Below are positions 25,398 to 34,473 of a DNA stretch of 64,000 nt, in pieces. The notes under the pieces are model-generated. The model ran no database searches and was not told the DNA's origin. It saw only the letters and a program-made list of their open reading frames with translations. The stretch is from JAGQPD01 sp020426865 (lineage in GTDB: Bacteria; Planctomycetota; Planctomycetia; Pirellulales; Pirellulaceae): positions 248,001-312,000 of the forward strand of contig JAWKTN010000001.1 in NCBI GenBank assembly GCA_041399065.1, given 5' to 3'. The number at the start of each line of letters is the position of its first letter. Positions within the stretch are counted from its first letter, which is position 1. The position numbers were made by a program, and so were the translations under genes.

Positions 25398-28300
25398 TTA
25401 GTTCGCTCCAACGTCGACATCCCCAATTGGCGGCGGGAATTCCGATGATTCGTCGAGTCGCAACAGTCCAAGTCGATACGGCAGCAAGTGGTACGGTCCC
25501 CCGTCGTCTGGATCGCGGCCCTGAAAGAGAAACTGTAAGTTCCCAACATCAATCGTCGGCGTCTCGGTGACATTGTCCCGAATGAGCTCTCCGTGGCTGA
25601 TGTCCCTCGTCCATGGCTGGACGCCATCGTCGAATGTCACATTCTTGATCCCAGCAAAGGGCGTGTCCCACGAATCCGCACCGGGCAAAGGGGTCCATTC
25701 GCCATTGAGGTCGTTCGAAGTCCAGGCGCGGTAATATCGGGCGGGGCTCATTGCTTCGATGATCGTGAGGTAAGTCTCCGTCCCCTTGACCTTGTAGGTC
25801 ATGCTTCCCTCGAATAGATCGTTACGATTGTCTTTTATGGCGATTTCGGGCGCACTCATGCCGTTGGGGAAGTCCCCAATCTTCGTTCGGCACCGATAGA
25901 AGTTGCCGTCGTCGCCGGTAAAGAATAGGTATGCATGCGTGGCGTCGCAGATGATGTGGTAGTCAATTGGCAGTCGCGGTGTGCCCGGCGGCATGCTCTC
26001 AAAGAAATTCTGCGGTGCAGACCAGGTCTCTGGTTTGCTGATGTCGTCCGCTGTACAGTATTGTGGATGCTGTGATTGAAAGATCAGGTACCACTTCTCA
26101 TGTGGTGTGAAGTAAAAGAGATGCGGGGCACAATGGTACCCTCGCAGCTTCGGATTAATGTCAATATGCGTCAACTTGGCGTTGGGTGCATCATCCCATT
26201 CTTTGAAATTCAGATACACCATGCTCCACGTCCTGGCGGATGTCGAGTAAGCGGTCGCGTAAATATGCCACAGACCCTCGTGACGGACAATCGTGGGGTC
26301 TTTAACCGAAACGATCGTGTGCGACTCGTCGGAGATGGGACGCACAAGCACGCCAGAGGCACTCCACTTGAGCGGCGTCGCGGTTGCCGAGTTGGGGCCT
26401 TGACCTCCGTCGTTCACTCGGATTTGCTCGAGAGGGCTCACACGATCGTCGGCATTGTCTGGAAGAGTCGCGTTGACGATGGCCGCATATGCTGGCTTCG
26501 GATTGTTACTCGCATCGAGCAGCAGTGGGTGTTGCCCCCAACGCCAGGTGCGACGGTCATTCAGGCCCCAGAAGGTGACGCGCTCGATCACGTCTTCGTG
26601 CTTTTTGAAGATTGCGAATAGCCGGGCATAGTCTTCGGCTTGAGCGTTGAGTTCGTCGAGCGACGGGGGCGCAGTCGTTGGATATCGACGTCGGCCAACG
26701 CTGCCACCGAGCTGACCGCCGGATTGACCACGAATCGTAACATCAAGTTCAGTGATACTCACCTTCAACCCCAGGGACGCGTAATCGACGATTGCTTTCT
26801 CGATGTCGTCAAAAGGCACCTGTCCGCTTTTCCAGTGTCCCTGGATACCGACCGCGTGAATGGGGGCCGCCTCGTTGAGTAGGCGTTTTAGCAAAACCAT
26901 TGAGCTCTCATGCTTTGGTCCTGATTCGATGTTGTAGTCGTTGTAGTACAGCACGGCATCGGGATCTGCCTCGTGGGCATACTTGAACGCCAAAGTGAGG
27001 AATTCCGGCCCTAGCGATTGCAGCCAATCCGAGTTGCGCAGGTTCTCGTTCTTTGCCGTCTCGGCGTCGCCCCCATCTCGAATGGCCTCGTTGACCACAT
27101 CCCAGCTTTGCAGTCGGCCTTGGTAGCGTCCCACAAGCGTCTGGATGTGTTCTTTCATTCGCTGCCTGATAACGTCCTTGTCTCCGCCTTCGAAGAACCA
27201 AGCAGGGGTCTGTGAGTGCCACACGAGTGTGTGTCCGTGGATGGTCATCCCATTTTTTGTGGCCCAGTCGACCAAGGCATCTGGGCGTTCGAATTGCCAG
27301 CGGTCCTCGTCGGGATGGACTCGCTCCGGCTTCAGGCAGTTTTCCGGAGTTATCGCGGCAAAGTGATTGGCCGCCAGTGCCAACTCCACGTCGGAGTACC
27401 GCGTAGGCAAATCTCCGGCCATGCCAACCACAAAGGAGTCTTGGTAGGCATCCTTCACTACGCGATCAATCTTGACGTCAACGACCGGCGCGGAATCAGT
27501 CGGTGGTAAGGGAGCCGGAAGATGGCGGGTTGCGGTCACCTCCTGGCTGACTCTTCCGCCGAATGACCGGCTCAGGATAAGATTCCCTCCCTGCAGCTTG
27601 CCCGAGTACTCGATGCGAAAGTCCCGCCCACCGAACTGACGCATTTCAGAGAACGACGTTGATTCACCGTCCACTTTTACGTCGATGAATCGAACATCCC
27701 GCCGTTCGTCGCCCGATTCCACTTCTGCTATTACGATTGCGTCGCCGTGATCATTGATGGAAATGTGGAAATGATAAGTCTGCAACCCCAACGGAGTTTC
27801 AAACTGACAATGCCACGTCCCGGACAACTTGTCCTCCGGCAGGAACAAGAGCGGTGCGAATTCCCGCAAACTGCGGCGCCATGTCTGCCATTCGTGTGCT
27901 GTCGCCGGCGAGAGATAGTAATGGGCACGAATGCCGAGAGCTTTAAGCTCTTCGACGGCTGCGGCCGGATTGCCACCGCGGCGTGTGCTTCCGCCACTCA
28001 CTTCCTTGGCGCCGTAGCTAACAAAGACGAGTCTCACGTGATCCGCGAACCCTTCGGTGTTTTCAACATCTTCCTTCCCAATGGTCGCACCGCTGAATAG
28101 CCCGATGTGCGAGAACTTGTCGAGATTCCGTAGGGTGATCAACTTGGTCTCCATGCTTCCCATCGACAGACCAGCCATCGCGCGGTTGGATTGATCGGTC
28201 AACGTGCGGAAGTTGGCGTCAATGTGGGGAATCAGTTCATGTACCAATACGGTTTCAAAATCACTGATGTCAAAATTCCTTGGGCCTCCGAAACGGATGT

Positions 28301-29909
28301 CGTTGGTCATTCCGTAGGTCATCACGATAAGAAAGGGCTGGGTTTTCCCTGCTGCGATCAGGTTGTCCATGATCAGTCCCGCGTGACCTTGGACGCTCCA
28401 ACCATATTCGTTTTCGCCCCAACCGTGCTGCAAGTACAAGACGGGGTAGCGCTTTTCATGATTCCTGTCGTAGTCTGGCGGAGTGTAGACGAAGGCGCGA
28501 CGCTCGGTATCTGTGCTTTGGGAGTGAAAAAAGATCTCCCGAACTTGACCGTGGGGGACGTCGTTTAGAGCATAGAAATCGCGATCGTGCGCGGGAATCT
28601 CAATACCGCTTCCCCAACGCATTGCGCCGAAGTAGTATTTGCTGTTGGGATCGGGTACATGGGCGCCATCAATGATCAGCTCGTAGTAGTGGAAGCCTTC
28701 ATCAAGAGGCCGCGAATACCCGATCCAGGCTCCGTCGTCTCCCTGTACGAATTCCGTGCTATCGCGAAATGTCGTGGACACGCTCTGCGCTTCCGGAGCG
28801 ACAACGCGGAACTTGATGCGGCCTTGCGAGTTGACTTGCGGATATTCTTTGCCCGCTTGGTTGGTTGGTGCCGGATGGAAGTCGTCCAGGATGCCTTCAG
28901 GAGCGTTGGTAGGTTTGTCGTCGGTGCTGGATGCTGCTGGCGGGTCGTTCGCTTCCGTCGTGGTCTCTTGGACGTTCTTTGTCGTCGCGGACGAATCTTG
29001 GAACAGCAACTGGGCGAAGTGGTACAGGTTATTACGCCAATGCGTTGGATCGTGGCCGTATGAGTCGACATTCCAAATATGGGGGATGTCGTTCTCTTTG
29101 AGATAACGCTGTAGCTGTTGGCTGATTCGGAGCAGGCCATCCTTGTTTCCGCACGAGAGCCACAGCAGCTTGAGTTGCTGTTTGGTCGTATTGACGTCTG
29201 CGATCAAATCTGCTGGAGCTTTCGTGTTTGGCGCTGACGAGAATCCGCCGACCCAAGCGAAGGTGTCCAAATGCGTCAGTCCGAAATTCAGAGATTGGCC
29301 ACCGCCCATGGAGAGGCCCGCTATCGCGCGATGTTCTCGATTGGCCTGAACCGCATAGCGAGCCTCGATGGTGGGGATGACGTCATTGAGCAGATCATTT
29401 TCAAACGCAGCGAATGCGGGCGCGGACTCAAAGACATTTCCTTCAGCCCGGTCATTTTTTTGCGCACGGCCATTGGGCATAACCACGATCATGGGAACCG
29501 CCTTTTGATCCGAGATCAGGTTGTCGAATAGCATGTCAGGAATCGCGAAACGTTGCCATTCCGTTTCGTCGCCGCCGATGCCGTGAAGAAGATAAAGTAC
29601 GGGATACTCTGTATCGGCGGCGTACCCGGGTGGCGTATAGACGTTCATCTTCCGAACAGTTCCGACTGTTTTCGACTCATACTCGATCATTTCCAGTTTG
29701 CCGTGCCGTATATCGTCGCGTTTTGCGACAATGCCGGCAGGTGGGTCATCGTACCTTTGCACATCGTCGGGACCAAGTTCGACCGTAGCTCTTCGGCCGC
29801 CGCGGGGACGTTCGCCGCTGGCTTGTTCTGAATCCGGTACTACAACTTGGGCCGCAACATTGGCAAGCGTCGGCAGGCAGAAGATCAGTACGATAAAAGT
29901 GTTTTTCAT
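25398..29909 (-). CDS. Giant exported xylan-degrading enzyme: esterase, E-set, esterase, linker, GH10, GH62
   Basis: 1503 residues from MKNTFIVLIFCLPTLANVAA; in-frame codons up to 30263 lack a signal. Order: (1) alpha/beta-hydrolase feruloyl/acetyl-xylan-esterase-like domain (about 45-285), nucleophile GLSMGGG near 200; (2) E-set N-terminal-esterase domain (about 320-420, GRIKFRVVAPEAQSVS); (3) a second esterase (about 420-680), nucleophile GLSMGS near 581; (4) a beta-rich domain (about 690-790); (5) GH10 xylanase (about 800-1130), acid/base in DVVNEA near 938, nucleophile in ITELD near 1053; (6) GH62 arabinofuranosidase (about 1185-1500), KDPTIV near 1204 and FEGS near 1366. It would cleave xylan backbone, arabinose side chains and ester groups. 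A MarR gene is divergent. Confidence 0.9.
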   Translation of the reverse strand: MKNTFIVLIFCLPTLANVAAQVVVPDSEQASGERPRGGRRATVELGPDDVQRYDDPPAGIVAKRDDIRHGKLEMIEYESKTVGTVRKMNVYTPPGYAADTEYPVLYLLHGIGGDETEWQRFAIPDMLFDNLISDQKAVPMIVVMPNGRAQKNDRAEGNVFESAPAFAAFENDLLNDVIPTIEARYAVQANREHRAIAGLSMGGGQSLNFGLTHLDTFAWVGGFSSAPNTKAPADLIADVNTTKQQLKLLWLSCGNKDGLLRISQQLQRYLKENDIPHIWNVDSYGHDPTHWRNNLYHFAQLLFQDSSATTKNVQETTTEANDPPAASSTDDKPTNAPEGILDDFHPAPTNQAGKEYPQVNSQGRIKFRVVAPEAQSVSTTFRDSTEFVQGDDGAWIGYSRPLDEGFHYYELIIDGAHVPDPNSKYYFGAMRWGSGIEIPAHDRDFYALNDVPHGQVREIFFHSQSTDTERRAFVYTPPDYDRNHEKRYPVLYLQHGWGENEYGWSVQGHAGLIMDNLIAAGKTQPFLIVMTYGMTNDIRFGGPRNFDISDFETVLVHELIPHIDANFRTLTDQSNRAMAGLSMGSMETKLITLRNLDKFSHIGLFSGATIGKEDVENTEGFADHVRLVFVSYGAKEVSGGSTRRGGNPAAAVEELKALGIRAHYYLSPATAHEWQTWRRSLREFAPLLFLPEDKLSGTWHCQFETPLGLQTYHFHISINDHGDAIVIAEVESGDERRDVRFIDVKVDGESTSFSEMRQFGGRDFRIEYSGKLQGGNLILSRSFGGRVSQEVTATRHLPAPLPPTDSAPVVDVKIDRVVKDAYQDSFVVGMAGDLPTRYSDVELALAANHFAAITPENCLKPERVHPDEDRWQFERPDALVDWATKNGMTIHGHTLVWHSQTPAWFFEGGDKDVIRQRMKEHIQTLVGRYQGRLQSWDVVNEAIRDGGDAETAKNENLRNSDWLQSLGPEFLTLAFKYAHEADPDAVLYYNDYNIESGPKHESSMVLLKRLLNEAAPIHAVGIQGHWKSGQVPFDDIEKAIVDYASLGLKVSITELDVTIRGQSGGQLGGSVGRRRYPTTAPPSLDELNAQAEDYARLFAIFKKHEDVIERVTFWGLNDRRTWRWGQHPLLLDASNNPKPAYAAIVNATLPDNADDRVSPLEQIRVNDGGQGPNSATATPLKWSASGVLVRPISDESHTIVSVKDPTIVRHEGLWHIYATAYSTSARTWSMVYLNFKEWDDAPNAKLTHIDINPKLRGYHCAPHLFYFTPHEKWYLIFQSQHPQYCTADDISKPETWSAPQNFFESMPPGTPRLPIDYHIICDATHAYLFFTGDDGNFYRCRTKIGDFPNGMSAPEIAIKDNRNDLFEGSMTYKVKGTETYLTIIEAMSPARYYRAWTSNDLNGEWTPLPGADSWDTPFAGIKNVTFDDGVQPWTRDISHGELIRDNVTETPTIDVGNLQFLFQGRDPDDGGPYHLLPYRLGLLRLDESSEFPPPIGDVDVGAN

Positions 29910-30323
29910 GTAATCATGACTCGAATGTGGAGGGGGCGGGAATTGAGGAACGGGAGGGATTTGTTTTTCGCATTGCGCTGATTGCAGGAAGGGGCGACCG
30001 CTTGCTAGCCCGTAAACCGGAAACCGCGGCTTGCAACCAGCTATTTCTGGTAAATTCACGATCGAGCCGTGGACCAAACCGTGCGTATACGCAGCGTTTG
30101 AAGTAACATGATGCATCTGGGAGAGATTTGCAAGCTTCGAAAAGTAGTTTTGGGAAAGAAACCTGGTTCGGGTCGAGAAGAAACGACGGCCGGCAGCGGC
30201 AACCGACGTTGCGCCTTGTCCCAGGGGCCCCCAAGAGCCGAATCGGTGACGGTGTATGAGCATTCGCCATAGCCACCGGCGTTCTGTCTACAATTTTCCG
30301 TGCATAGAGGGTATCGCCGACAG
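29910..30323. promoter_or_regulatory. Divergent promoter region, xylanolytic gene / MarR
   Basis: About 400 bases between two outward-facing genes. It must hold the giant enzyme's promoter and probably that of the MarR regulator. It would be the natural site for MarR operators. I do not see a convincing symmetrical operator by eye. Confidence 0.45.
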
Positions 30324-30773
30324 ATGAAAGAAAAGACCGGGAAAGAGCGTGAGTTGCCCATGGCGTTACGGGCCGCGTACATGGCGCTTCATCGCAATAC
30401 CGATGCCGCGTTTGCCGCGCATGGAGTAACTGCGGACCAATTCGTCTTATTGCTGGCGTTGCGGGACGGCCATGCGTTGACGCAGCGGGAATTGGCCGAC
30501 CGTATCTCGTCGGATTCGAGTACGGTCCGAGCTATGCTGGTGTTGCTCGAGAAGAGAGGTCTTGTCCGTCGGGACCGTCATGCAACGGATTCTCGGGCAA
30601 AGACCGTGTCGCTGACGACTGCCGGCAAACAGAAGCGTCGTAAACTGTGGAAGGCCGGTCAAGAGATTCGGGACGCCATGCACGGGGCCTTAACAACAGC
30701 GGACGCGGAAGTATTGGTTGGTCTGCTTCAGAGAGTCGCTTGTGCCCTAAACCGGGAGAAATTGCTTGCTTAG
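30324..30773 (+). CDS. MarR-family transcriptional regulator
   Basis: 149 residues from MKEKTGKERELP, or 157 from the start at 30300. Winged helix-turn-helix: LTQRELADRISSDSSTVRAMLVLLEKRGLVRR, then the wing RHATDSRAKTVSLTTAGKQKR. The flanking dimerisation helices (ALRAAYMALHRNTDAAFAAHGV and the C-terminal EVLVGLLQRVACALNRE) fit a dimer. MarR proteins usually repress a divergent gene and respond to small aromatic ligands. Divergence from a feruloyl-esterase-bearing xylanase makes ferulate or related phenolics attractive but unproven effectors. Confidence 0.88.
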   Translation: MKEKTGKERELPMALRAAYMALHRNTDAAFAAHGVTADQFVLLLALRDGHALTQRELADRISSDSSTVRAMLVLLEKRGLVRRDRHATDSRAKTVSLTTAGKQKRRKLWKAGQEIRDAMHGALTTADAEVLVGLLQRVACALNREKLLA

Positions 30774-32204
30774 GGCAAGTTCGCCGGAACCTGGAAGCGA
30801 CAATCGCGGCAGGGTTGAAGGTCAATTTGAAAGTCCTTGTCTTTTTTAACTACGAATCGATGATAACCAGCATCACGCCCCAGGCCCAAAAGTATCCGTA
30901 ATCCTAAAGAAGTTCGGTTACGTGATCCCAGTGCAACACCGTCGCGTCAGTGCTAAACAACACCAGGTCGAAAAAAAGGCATAACTTGGGCGTTGCGTTT
31001 CGTAGATGTCCATTGAGCCTCAACTCGAAATCGAGGGACCGCAATACCTGTGGGACAGTAAGGGACCGGTCTGATGTGAACGCCGGCAGAAGTGGAACGG
31101 GTGGGTGGTTGGGTGGTTAGCGCAGCTTACCCCAACTTGGATGGGGCGATTTTTTTAGGGCGCATAAAAAGGCCTCGCCGACGCTGGACGCGTGAGCGTC
31201 GAAAACGTAGACGAGGTTGTGACAACAAACTCTGCAACTTAACCGGAGAATCTGGCATTTCGTCGATCGCGGTCGGACGCTTCTTTGGAGTTTCGCCAAA
31301 TTGGCATCAGCACGGGGTGGTAAACCCACATGGATCCGTTACCCAAATTCGAGGGACCGTGGTCCCATTGGACATGGAACGGGGCTGAGGGGACGTCGTC
31401 ATCCAACGCTCCCGTATGCGTTTTGCAAGCATCATAGCGGCGACAGAAAATTATTGTAATTATTAAAAAAAATACAATACTGCCTAGAGGTAGACCCTCT
31501 GAAACCTAGTGGTAGACCCTCTAAGAACTTGCCTGTAAGCAGAAAAAAATTAAAAAAACTTAAATATTCACCTTCCACATGATAGACCCTCTTGGATTCT
31601 CATGATAGACCCTCTTGGATTCTGGGCGAAATCCTAGATAGTCTACCGCCTGGAGCTGGGTCGCGAGTCGGCCGCCCTTCCGATCAAGGTAGAAAAATCC
31701 AAAAAAGACAAAAATGCCCCGATCAGAGAGCAAGTGAAAAAGTCTTTGTTTTTAATAAAAAAATTCCGTTGACCCCAAGTGGTAGACTCTCTTGAATCTT
31801 GGGCCCAATATGTAGAGTCTCTTAGATCTTGGTCCCAAATTCAAGAGACTCTACCATTTGGTCCAAGAGACTCTACCATTTGGAAGTTATTAAGATAGGT
31901 AGGATGGGGTGTATGGTGTGGATGCGTGGATTGGGTGGAGTAGTTGCTGCCGTTGACGCGCCGGCCGGTTAATCCGATTGATTGCGTTGCCGATGAATAG
32001 GATCGGATTCACATGTAGCCCAACGTGATGGGCGCGCTCCGGTAACGCCAACGGCGATAACTGCCGTTATGGAAATCGCACTCGTCGATTATTGAGAAGA
32101 AATCTGCGGTTTTGGCTTGACTGCCCCCGGCCCGCTTAGCCGTGACCCTTCATTGCTCGGCCACCGCCCCTACCAGGTGCTGCCAACACCCGCCCGCCCG
32201 CGCA
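30774..32204. other. Gene-poor 1.4-kb region
   Basis: No convincing gene. From about 31440 to 31790 it is locally A+T-rich (for example 31450-31480 and 31541-31570) and carries the dispersed GTAGA-type repeats described separately. A hairpin GACGCT...AGCGTC at 31180-31200 beside short T runs may be a terminator on the minus strand. Open frames such as 31092-31388 show no family or Shine-Dalgarno. Confidence 0.6.
31487..31883. repeat. Cluster of about nine imperfect GTAGA..CTCT repeats
   Basis: Consensus roughly (A/T)GGTAGACYCTCTTGGATYTTGG. Forward copies begin near 31487, 31508, 31578, 31601, 31780 and 31810; reverse-complement copies lie near 31631 (partial), 31841 and 31862. The copies at 31578-31600 and 31601-31623 are exact 23-bp tandem duplicates. 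The last two reverse copies share CAAGAGACTCTACCATTTGG. Opposing copies can pair into hairpins (for example 31780 with 31841). There are no regular spacers, so this is not a CRISPR array. A decayed REP-type transposase lies 320 bases away. Confidence 0.85.
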
Positions 32205-33323
32205 TTAGCCAAAGGCCGCACGGCACCCAGAGATCCCCCAGTACCACTTATGCCCCTTCGCCTCGGCACGTGCCTCCACCGCCTCCGGCTTGCCAACCAC
32301 CTTGCCAAACAGCTTCGCGTAGTTCTTCACCGCGTGCACAAACCCGTCCAGCTGGATCCCTAACCGCTCGAATATCGGTGGCAAATCCTCCGGGATCGCC
32401 CCCTCGTCCTCCCCATTCACCCGCCGTCCCACAAGATCCACCAAGTGGATATAAGTCTTTAACGGTATCCCCACCAAATACCCCTTGTCCGACAGCCGCA
32501 CCATTGCTCGATAGCCCCATCCTGGGATCATTGACCGGCAACCGCTCGTCCAAAAACACCGGACTTAACCAGCTGTCCGGCTCCAATGCCGCCTCCTCCA
32601 GTGGCATCCCCTCCCGCTGGTGCCGCTCAAGGTCACCGACCCGGTCGCCAATCGACGTATAGGTCGAATCCTCGGGAGTGTTCGCCATCATCGCTCGAAC
32701 CCAATTCAAATCCACGTACGTGCTGCAGCACAACGTCGCCGTGTCGTCCTCCAACTTCTTCGCCTGATACGGCCCCTCCCAGCAGGTCCCCTTCTTCCCG
32801 TCCAGACGATTGACGTACCGCGAAATGCACTCCTCAAAAACTCCCATCAGCCACGACATGTCGCACAGTCGCTCGCGCAATTCACTCGCTCGATTCGGAT
32901 GCGGCGGCCGCGTTGTCCCCGCCCCCGGCTTGCGTGTCCCCGGCTGTACCGGCCTGCGCAGTTCGGCATCAATCTCCTTCTCTGTCGGCTCAGCGACTTC
33001 CCACCAACCATTCCGCTTGATCCGCATCAAGATCAACCACCGCGCGCCACTTCGCGGTCATTCAGCCCCCGCCGCAAGTCCGGCCGATTCCGGATCATCT
33101 TGTGAAAATGCCCGTCCAGCGTCGCGTAGGTCGTAATGTCCACGCAGAACAATCGAGCCAACGTCTTTTGCAGAATCAGCGCAAACCCCTTGCGGCAGAC
33201 CGTCATCCCATCTGCCTCCGCACTAATCCCCAACAGACGCATCGACCGCGTAAAACGGTTCCAGCAGTGATACATCCCCGCCTCCAACGGATCAAAGATA
33301 TCCGCGCGTGCTCCCGATGCCAT
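32205..33323 (-). pseudogene. Decayed REP-associated tyrosine (Y1) transposase
   Basis: The reading starts at the ATG at 33321-33323 with GGAGGA upstream. Frame 1 (to 33033) gives MASGARADIFDPLEAGMYHCWNR style opening and the HUH pair in GHFHKMIRNRPDL. A one-base loss near 33043 (EVARGG-stop, where the family has EVARRW) shifts to frame 2 (33036-32248), with SWLMGVFEECISRYVNRLDG, the conserved tyrosine and CWEGPYQAKKL. A second indel near 32515 shifts to frame 3 (to 32205), RLSDKGYLVGIPLKTYIHLVD. Planctomycete RAYT/IS200-like genes have this layout intact. Two frameshifts imply a dead gene, unless the sequence has errors. Confidence 0.82.
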
Positions 33324-33579
33324 GTCGCTTCCTCCTACTTGATCGATTCTGTTTGGCCCCAAAAGTCCAAGACAATTCCGAACTTCCGCTGTCGCACATC
33401 CACAGTGCCACGCATATACTATACGCATGTGTGTACACAATAGGCAACTAGTGAACACGCACGATTGCCGGCAGAGTACCAAGAAACACCAAAACCAAGA
33501 CAGCAATGCTAGCACAGCATCTTGGGGGGCGTGCGGCTTTCTCAGGCGGTCGCCGAATAGCAAAAGAATGGTTGGCAGA

Positions 33580-34473
33580 TTAGAGGATCTTCGACTTCTT
33601 GAACCACCAAATGATTCCAGCAGAGATGGCCAACATCGCGCTCCACGCGAGGAAATACCCATAGTCCCAATGCAGTTCGGGCATATGATCGAAATTCATC
33701 CCGTAGACGCCGGCGATGAACGTCATCGGCAGAAAAAATACGGAGAAGACCGTCAACAGTTTCATCACGTCATTCGTTTTTTGCGATGCGACAGAAAGGT
33801 ACGTATGCATCAGATTATTTGCATCGTCCAGTGCCTCGTCATACTCAAGCGTCACCTTGAGTAGCAAGTCCTTTGCATCCTGCAGCGCCGATTCGCGATC
33901 GCCAAGCCCGCGTATTTGGTCGAGCACTTGCCTGGTCAACGTCAGCAGCTTCTTGCTGATACGGCACTCGCTCTTCTGATAATAAAGTTTTTCGAGCGAA
34001 ACCTTGTTAAAATCCTTCAGGAATATCGTCTTCTCCGTCTCATCAGCCTTCCTTGATTGCTCCGCAGCAGGAGCACGAAACGTGTCAATCACATGCCAGA
34101 TCAATTCGATCACTACATCCACGACCTGCCACGGTTCGTCAGCCCGCTCCAACTCGCCCATCACTTTCTCGATGAATGAAAAGTCGGCGCGATGGATTGT
34201 GATCAAAAAGTTTTCGGAGAAGAAGAACGCCAGCTTATCAGACAACTCTTGAACCGTTGTGATACTCTCGGTTGGCGACGCGGTGTAAGCCCGGACGATC
34301 ACAAACGTGTGACCAGGAAAAAGTTCGATCTTTGGCAAATGCCCCGGTTCCAGGCAATCCTTTACCGTAAAATAGTCCAATCCATAGGCGTCCGACAATT
34401 CACTCAACTCTTCTGGCGTCGGCTGTTGCAGATCGATCCAGTTGACTTTCTTACTGCATATCCTGCGAGCCAT
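33580..34473 (-). CDS. corA: CorA-family magnesium/divalent-cation channel
   Basis: 297 residues from MARRICSKKVNWIDL. A long cytoplasmic helical domain (about 1-235) is followed by two C-terminal transmembrane helices (MKLLTVFSVFFLPMTFIAGV and FLAWSAMLAISAGIIWWF). The signature YGMNF lies at the end of the first helix and forms the pore selectivity filter. CorA pentamers carry Mg2+ and sometimes Co2+ or Ni2+ across the inner membrane. The ATG overlaps the DUF1552 stop by one base (TAATG), so translation is coupled to an unrelated-looking exported protein. Confidence 0.92.
   Translation of the reverse strand: MARRICSKKVNWIDLQQPTPEELSELSDAYGLDYFTVKDCLEPGHLPKIELFPGHTFVIVRAYTASPTESITTVQELSDKLAFFFSENFLITIHRADFSFIEKVMGELERADEPWQVVDVVIELIWHVIDTFRAPAAEQSRKADETEKTIFLKDFNKVSLEKLYYQKSECRISKKLLTLTRQVLDQIRGLGDRESALQDAKDLLLKVTLEYDEALDDANNLMHTYLSVASQKTNDVMKLLTVFSVFFLPMTFIAGVYGMNFDHMPELHWDYGYFLAWSAMLAISAGIIWWFKKSKIL

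Noticed and set aside
31487..31883. Possible CRISPR array
   Set aside because: Spacing is irregular, copies occur in both orientations, and no cas gene is in the window.
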